64,000 bases of DNA from NCBI GenBank assembly GCA_019058315.1, contig JAHPZH010000002.1, positions 1,311,910 through 1,375,909 on the forward strand, given 5' to 3'. A program made the position numbers and the translations under genes. This stretch comes from Candidatus Helarchaeota archaeon. GTDB taxonomy: Archaea > Asgardarchaeota > Lokiarchaeia > Helarchaeales > RDOG01. This document shows positions 59,132 through 64,000 of the stretch, piece after piece; positions within the stretch are counted from its first letter, which is position 1; the number at the start of each line of letters is the position of its first letter. Under the pieces are notes generated by a model that was not told where the DNA came from, searched no databases, and saw only the letters and a program-made list of their open reading frames with translations.

Positions 59132-59917
59132 TTATGATTGATATTTCTCTATAAATTTCTTTGTTCCTATTTTTTTCTCCGTAGTTCCTGCTGCATTAAT
59201 TTCTGATGCTTCGTTTTCTATAATCATTCCATCTTTTAATGTGGAATCTTGACATTTTTTAAAACAAGCTTTAATCATTGACATTGTAGGAGGGTTTTTT
59301 TTCGATAAAGTCGTAGCAAAGTCTAGTCCTTCTTTATACATTTCCTCTTTTGTCTCAAATGTTTTAGTAACCAAACCAAATTTATCAGCTAACTCCCATT
59401 TAATATGTTCACCGGTCATTAAAATATATCTTGCATCAGAATCACGACAAATTTTTGTAGTAATTGTCATACCTCCATGTGTTGGAAACATAAAATTATA
59501 GTTAATTTCTGGAAGACAAAAGGCAACATCTTTTAGAACAAATCTAAAATCACATGCAAAGGGTACGAGACAACCAATCCCTATGGCATATTTTTGAACC
59601 AAACAAATTGTTGGTATGGTCATATAATATATGAGTCTAATGAACTCTTGTCCAACACTTCTATAAATATTCAAAACTTCCATGCCTGAACTCATTTCTT
59701 TTAAATGAAATCCTGCGGAAAATGTGTCTCCATTTGCTTGAATAAGTAGCGCACGAATATTCGAGTCATTTTTGACTTTAAGTAGAGCATCTCGAAGCGC
59801 TACGACTTGTTCTTTATCGAATAAATTCATTTTTCCGTTATTGAGCGTAATTCGAGCAACTTTACGAATTTTTTCATAAATTACTTTTTCAGAACTTTTT
59901 TCACTCATAATTTTCAC
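59132..59917 (-). CDS. Enoyl-CoA hydratase/isomerase family protein
   Basis: ARITLNNGKMNLFDKEQVVALRDAL, NGDTFSAGFHLKEM, PTICLVQKYAIGIGCLVPFACDFRFV. Confidence 0.87.
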   Translation of the reverse strand: MKIMSEKSSEKVIYEKIRKVARITLNNGKMNLFDKEQVVALRDALLKVKNDSNIRALLIQANGDTFSAGFHLKEMSSGMEVLNIYRSVGQEFIRLIYYMTIPTICLVQKYAIGIGCLVPFACDFRFVLKDVAFCLPEINYNFMFPTHGGMTITTKICRDSDARYILMTGEHIKWELADKFGLVTKTFETKEEMYKEGLDFATTLSKKNPPTMSMIKACFKKCQDSTLKDGMIIENEASEINAAGTTEKKIGTKKFIEKYQS

Positions 59918-60004
59918 TTCAATAGGTAAAATAATATTAATTATAAATAAAGAAACAGTAATTTAATTCTAATTTTAAATTTTTTTAATAACTAGAAATG
60001 AGGT

Positions 60005-60568
60005 TTGTTTTTGGCAAGAGAATACTACATGATGATTGAATTACGAGAACACGCAGAACCAATAACACAAGACGAACTTGATAGTATTCTTGAAAAACAT
60101 TATGAATTTATAAATTCGGGTGGAGCTGGGGGTAGATGGGAAACATTTGTAACTGAACCCGATCTAAAAAAGGGATTAATTCTTGGAGTCTATGTTGGGG
60201 CTAAAGGTTCTAATGGTGAACAATTAAAATTAAGCCACAAAAATCTCGAAAAAGTAAATTTAGAAAACATATTCTTACAATATGGGGATTTAGTCGGTGT
60301 TCTTTGCAGAAAACAAAGTTTAAAAGATAGTAGTCTTGAAGGAAGCTTACTTACGGATTCAGACTTTTCAGGATCTAATTTTGAAAATGCAAATTTAACT
60401 AATGCAGATTTCTCAAGATCTAGAATGGTTCATTGTAACTTTAAAAATGCCAATCTCACTGGAACAGACCTTGAAGATGTAGATTTAACAGGTTCTGACC
60501 TTCGTGGCGCAATGATTGATGGTACTAGTTTTAAGAATACAATAATGAAAGATATTTTAAAGGATTAA
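60005..60568 (+). CDS. Pentapeptide-repeat protein
   Basis: SNFENANLTNADFSRSRMVHCNFKNANLTGTDLEDVDLTGSDLRGAMI (A(D/N)LxX repeats). Confidence 0.9.
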   Translation: MFLAREYYMMIELREHAEPITQDELDSILEKHYEFINSGGAGGRWETFVTEPDLKKGLILGVYVGAKGSNGEQLKLSHKNLEKVNLENIFLQYGDLVGVLCRKQSLKDSSLEGSLLTDSDFSGSNFENANLTNADFSRSRMVHCNFKNANLTGTDLEDVDLTGSDLRGAMIDGTSFKNTIMKDILKD

Positions 60569-60602
60569 ATAGAGAAATTTTATTTTTAATTGGACAAATT
60601 GA

Positions 60603-61619
60603 TTAAACATTTGCTCGTTCAAAAAATTTTATTAATTCTTCTTGTAACTGAGCAAATTTTGGATATTTAACCTTAATTTTGTAAATATTCATCCCGACTA
60701 AATTTTTAATATCTTTATCATGATTTGAAATCTTAATTTTATTAATAATTTCATCTACTATTAGAAAATCAGCTTGAAATTGCGTATAATGAATTATACA
60801 AGTTCCTTTTTTAATTTTTATAAAATTACGAAATACATTATTTGCATCCCTTTTTCTAAAATTCCATGTTTTTTGGCGATACTCATTTTCAATCTCTTTC
60901 AAAGCCTCTATTTCCGAATCTTTAAGGTCATCTTCAACTAATTTAGTTTTCAAAGTGGTTTCATAAGCGTTTTTCAATCCTGATATTGCTTCATCAACAG
61001 CTATTTGACGATTTAACTCTTTATTGAGTGTTGTAATATTTTTTTCTAATTGGTTTTCCACTAAATCTTTAAATTTATTGCTAGGAACGTTTAAAATTTT
61101 GGAAAATTTTTCATAATCAAAATCTAGAAGTATATTACCAACCATTACGCCTGCATTTTCAATCGAAACTGCGCCATTTCCTGAAATTTTTTTGTTATTT
61201 ATTTGAATTTCATTAAAAACTATTTTGGAATTCAGATTTAAATCCTTTAAGAATTGGTTTGGCCCTTTTAGAGCAATTGAGTATAAATTTTTAATAGGCG
61301 ATGGGAATCCAAATCCGTTAAGAATTACATTATAAAATACTTGATCTTTTTCTAAAAGGACTAGTCCTCCCCCTGCCAATCGTCTTACTAATGCAATTTT
61401 ATTTTTTCCACAAAAATCTAAATTTACTTCTTGATAAAAATTCTGATGATATCCACAACTTATTGAACTTTTATTTGTTGTAGTTAAAAGAATAATATTA
61501 GTTTGTGGAGTCTTGGAAATTTCCAAAGCTAACGCATGATATATAGCTTGAACTCGAATAGGTTCTAAATTCTTTAATATAACTAAACGCCACTTTGCTT
61601 TTTCAGAAAGCATTTTCAA
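60603..61619 (-). CDS. Lipoate--protein ligase family protein
   Basis: IALVRRLAGGGLVLLEKDQVFYNVIL, EIQINNKKISGNGAVSIENAGVMVGNILLDFDYEKFSKIL. Confidence 0.9.
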   Translation of the reverse strand: MKMLSEKAKWRLVILKNLEPIRVQAIYHALALEISKTPQTNIILLTTTNKSSISCGYHQNFYQEVNLDFCGKNKIALVRRLAGGGLVLLEKDQVFYNVILNGFGFPSPIKNLYSIALKGPNQFLKDLNLNSKIVFNEIQINNKKISGNGAVSIENAGVMVGNILLDFDYEKFSKILNVPSNKFKDLVENQLEKNITTLNKELNRQIAVDEAISGLKNAYETTLKTKLVEDDLKDSEIEALKEIENEYRQKTWNFRKRDANNVFRNFIKIKKGTCIIHYTQFQADFLIVDEIINKIKISNHDKDIKNLVGMNIYKIKVKYPKFAQLQEELIKFFERANV

Positions 61620-61684
61620 GTCAGATTATTTTTTTTAAATTAGTACAAAATTTTAAAAAATAAAAAAAAAGCGATAGTTTTTAG

Positions 61685-62134
61685 TTATTCTTTTTTGACA
61701 TTTTTGGCAATTTCTTCTTTTACCCAAGCTTGAAAATCCGGATTGTTCACTCGAAATAAATCATTTAACTCATCTTTATTATCTGGTTTTATTTTACAAA
61801 TCCAACCTTCACCATAGGGTGAACTATTCATAATAGTTGCATCATCATCAAGTTCTTCATTTGCTTCTGTAACTATGCCATTGACTGGGCCATAAATTCT
61901 ACCTACCCATTTTCCAGATTCAAGACTTGCGAATGGTTTTCCTTTTTTAACTTTTGTATCCTCATCCGGGAGTTCTACATAAATAAACTCCCCTGCAAGC
62001 TGTTGGGCATAATCGGTTACACCTAAAGTTAAAACATCTCCATCATCTCTTACCCAAAAATGATGCTCTGTATAATAAAGATCGTCTGGAAAATCAAATT
62101 CATCAATTTTCATTACTTCTCCTCCTACATACAT
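61685..62134 (-). CDS. GcvH-like lipoyl-carrier protein
   Basis: LYYTEHHFWVRDDGDVLTLGVTDYAQQLAGEFIYVELPDEDTKVKKGKPFASLESGKWVGRIYGPVNGIV; lipoyl-Lys context ESGK. Confidence 0.9.
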   Translation of the reverse strand: MYVGGEVMKIDEFDFPDDLYYTEHHFWVRDDGDVLTLGVTDYAQQLAGEFIYVELPDEDTKVKKGKPFASLESGKWVGRIYGPVNGIVTEANEELDDDATIMNSSPYGEGWICKIKPDNKDELNDLFRVNNPDFQAWVKEEIAKNVKKE

Positions 62135-62424
62135 GATACAATTTTATTTTCAACTACTAAATCTACAAATCCATCATAATCTATGAGCTTAACATAATCA
62201 TTGAGATCTTTTATAGCTCGTGCTTCTAAGTCTGCTTTTAAAGCATAGACCGCAATTCCATTTTTTTTAAATTTATCTATAATGTCTTCTGTAACTATTC
62301 CTTTTTTCGCTGCAATTACTGCATCTTCGATTAATATAACTTTTGAATCACTTGCTTTTTTTAAATTTGAGCACTGTTCCAAATCTCTCGTATTTAAGGG
62401 GGATTTACCCATTACATATAACAT
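62125..62424 (-). CDS. DsrH/TusB-like protein
   Basis: SKVILIEDAVIAAKKG, IAVYALKADLEARAI; third of three consecutive small DsrE-fold genes. Confidence 0.8.
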   Translation of the reverse strand: MLYVMGKSPLNTRDLEQCSNLKKASDSKVILIEDAVIAAKKGIVTEDIIDKFKKNGIAVYALKADLEARAIKDLNDYVKLIDYDGFVDLVVENKIVSCM

Positions 62425-62433
62425 TTTATCACC

Positions 62434-62793
62434 TCAAAACGGAATTATATGATCGAATTGGCTTAAAACTTTTTCAAAATTATCTGGTGTGCACACTTGA
62501 GCATCGATTGTTAATTGATCCACTGTAATATTACGCTCTTTGAGAGATTGTCCGCATACATAGAACTTTTCGATATCCATCTCTTTCAAATCGGGTAATA
62601 CTTGTCCCAATGCTTTCATTTCTATTGCATCAGGTTTCTGATCCTTTAATGCAACAAAAACTCCATCATGTATAAATAAGACTTCAACATCTACTTCAAA
62701 TGAAGCAAGCCCCATAATAGCCCTAATTGCTTCTGCTGCATATACCGTTCCATAAGGGGATTTTCTTATCATAATCAGTACTTTTTTTGGCAT
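62434..62793 (-). CDS. DsrF/TusC-like protein
   Basis: KVLIMIRKSPYGTVYAAEAIRAIMGLASFEVDVEVLFIHDGVFVALKDQ. Confidence 0.87.
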   Translation of the reverse strand: MPKKVLIMIRKSPYGTVYAAEAIRAIMGLASFEVDVEVLFIHDGVFVALKDQKPDAIEMKALGQVLPDLKEMDIEKFYVCGQSLKERNITVDQLTIDAQVCTPDNFEKVLSQFDHIIPF

Positions 62794-62796
62794 ACT

Positions 62797-63165
62797 TTAA
62801 CCTCCAAATGTAATAAATCTGTCAGACTCCTCTACAAAATCAGCTAATTTTCCTAAACCAACAATTTTCGTATTTTCTATTGCTGCATCTTTTGTTAAAC
62901 CTCTGAATTTAGAGCACGCCACACAAGCATAGACTTTAACACCTTGAGCTCCAATTTCCGAAAACATTTTTGCAATATTTCTTTCCCCAGGTGGAACAAT
63001 CTTCTTATTAATATTATTTACTCCATCTGTGTAAAAGAAGACCCCTGTTATTTCATGACCTTTTTTAAGAGCTGCTTTAATGAAATGATATGCAGTATCA
63101 CTTGCTTGATGCTGATAAGGACCCGTTAATACCATTATTCCTATTTTCATTTTTTTCATTTCCAT
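62797..63165 (-). CDS. DsrE/TusD-like protein
   Basis: IGIMVLTGPYQHQASDTAYHFIKAALKKGHEITGVFFYTDGVNN, VYACVACSKFRGL. Confidence 0.88.
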   Translation of the reverse strand: MEMKKMKIGIMVLTGPYQHQASDTAYHFIKAALKKGHEITGVFFYTDGVNNINKKIVPPGERNIAKMFSEIGAQGVKVYACVACSKFRGLTKDAAIENTKIVGLGKLADFVEESDRFITFGG

Positions 63166-63192
63166 AAGTTTGTTATTTTTTCAATTTTTAAT

Positions 63193-63702
63193 CTATAATG
63201 ATAAACAAGTAGGCGATTCAGCAAGATTAAAACGAATATCTTCTTTAAAAGTTCTCAAGATAGCGTGAGAAACTATCTTTTGAATTCCCTCAATTTGTGC
63301 AATTCTTCTTGATAATTTAGCTGCACTTTCTGCATCTACACATCTAGCCAAGCAAGCAAGTTGAAAATCGCCTGCAACCTGGTGAATATAGAGTAATTCG
63401 GGTACACAAGTTATAAGTTCTTTAGCAATTTTATTAATATCTGTTTTAGGATTTGTTTCTATAAAAAAACAAATCGGATAATTAAGGTTCAAAAAAGATG
63501 GATCAACAATTGTTGTATACCCTATGATAATATTTTTACTCTCTAACTCCTTGATCCTTCTTCTGACTGTTGAAAAAGAAATATCTATATTCATTCTCTT
63601 TTTTAACAATCTAGCTATTTCCCTTGGAGAATATCGCGAATCTTCTTGTAATAATTGAATAATTGCTGTATTCGTTTCATCCATCATTGAAAAATCTCTC
63701 AC
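63193..63702 (-). CDS. Lrp/AsnC-family transcriptional regulator
   Basis: DETNTAIIQLLQEDSRYSPREIARLLKKRMNIDISFSTVRRRIKELESKNIIIGYTTIVDP + RAM-like domain. Confidence 0.93.
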   Translation of the reverse strand: MRDFSMMDETNTAIIQLLQEDSRYSPREIARLLKKRMNIDISFSTVRRRIKELESKNIIIGYTTIVDPSFLNLNYPICFFIETNPKTDINKIAKELITCVPELLYIHQVAGDFQLACLARCVDAESAAKLSRRIAQIEGIQKIVSHAILRTFKEDIRFNLAESPTCLSL

Positions 63703-63795
63703 TTTTTTTTATAGATAAAGTTAACTTGATTTATCATTATTTTTTGATAAATAGTTTTTCTTGGTACAAACAATGTTTTTTAACTATAAAAAGTA

Positions 63796-63842
63796 TTTCA
63801 TTTGAAACAAAACCTTATAAATAAAAAATCGATTGATTCGAT
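63796..63842. promoter_or_regulatory. Candidate archaeal promoter: TATA-like CCTTATAAATA (63813-63823) flanked by inverted repeats TTTCA-TT-TGAAA (63796-63807) and ATCGA-TTGAT-TCGAT (63828-63842)
   Basis: Lies in the divergent intergenic region between the Lrp gene and the DsrE-like gene. Confidence 0.55.
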
Positions 63843-63882
63843 AGTAACATAATTTTGGATCAAAAAATTTAGTGGTGATAAA

Positions 63883-64000
63883 ATGTTAAAAAAAATGGCT
63901 TTCATTGTTGGTAGCAAATCTTTTGAAAAAATGATGATGCCCTTAATAATTTCACAAACAGCTGATGCAATGGATGTAGAGGTTGATATATTTTTTACAT
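63883..64000 (+). CDS. DsrE/DsrF/DrsH-like (DsrE2-type) protein, truncated by window end
   Basis: MLKKMAFIVGSKSFEKMMMPLIISQTADAMDVEVDIFFT..., typical DsrE2-like N-terminus. Confidence 0.7.
   Translation, partial: MLKKMAFIVGSKSFEKMMMPLIISQTADAMDVEVDIFFT

Noticed and set aside
61685-62134. Glycine-cleavage operon
   Set aside because: Only the H-like protein is present; neighbours are DsrE-family and lipoate ligase genes.
1-64000. tRNA/rRNA genes
   Set aside because: No GC-rich cloverleaf-like segment or rRNA-like sequence noticed in intergenic regions; a tRNAscan run would be decisive.

Overview
AT-rich, gene-dense archaeal window. The gene content suggests an Asgard (Promethearchaeota/Lokiarchaeia-like) archaeon; this is inference from CarS, H4MPT-type C1 enzymes, an archaeal AsnRS and several eukaryote-signature proteins. 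No rRNA, tRNA, CRISPR array or convincing transposon was recognised. Recognisable content: asparaginase-like Ntn hydrolase, ADP-forming acyl-CoA synthetase alpha-like protein, CarS, NadB, enoyl-CoA hydratases, M28-like peptidase with embedded TM helices, F420/luciferase-like oxidoreductase, SDR, two Ftr paralogs, a Rab-like GTPase next to a longin-like/alpha-solenoid protein, MFS transporter, two nitronate monooxygenases, AsnRS, a zinc-ribbon + gelsolin-like protein, an SPPY-class DNA methyltransferase, Fe-ADH, Mtd, polyferredoxins with FwdD/FwdB, and a lipoate ligase/GcvH-like/DsrEFH/Lrp cluster. The best candidate for an undescribed system is the ~8.0-28.9 kb block. It holds three proteins sharing one ~145-aa C-terminal domain (EFGYICSGE motif), one of them a 1903-aa membrane protein with a duplicated ectodomain and 87-aa and 30-aa cytosolic repeats. 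It also holds a coiled-coil protein fused to a Rag/Gtr-like GTPase, long coiled-coil proteins, a cytosolic DUF11-like beta-sandwich protein, a TPR protein and two J-less DnaJ-type zinc proteins. I read it as a putative membrane-anchored GTPase/scaffold complex. All assignments come from reading the sequence; no database search was run.
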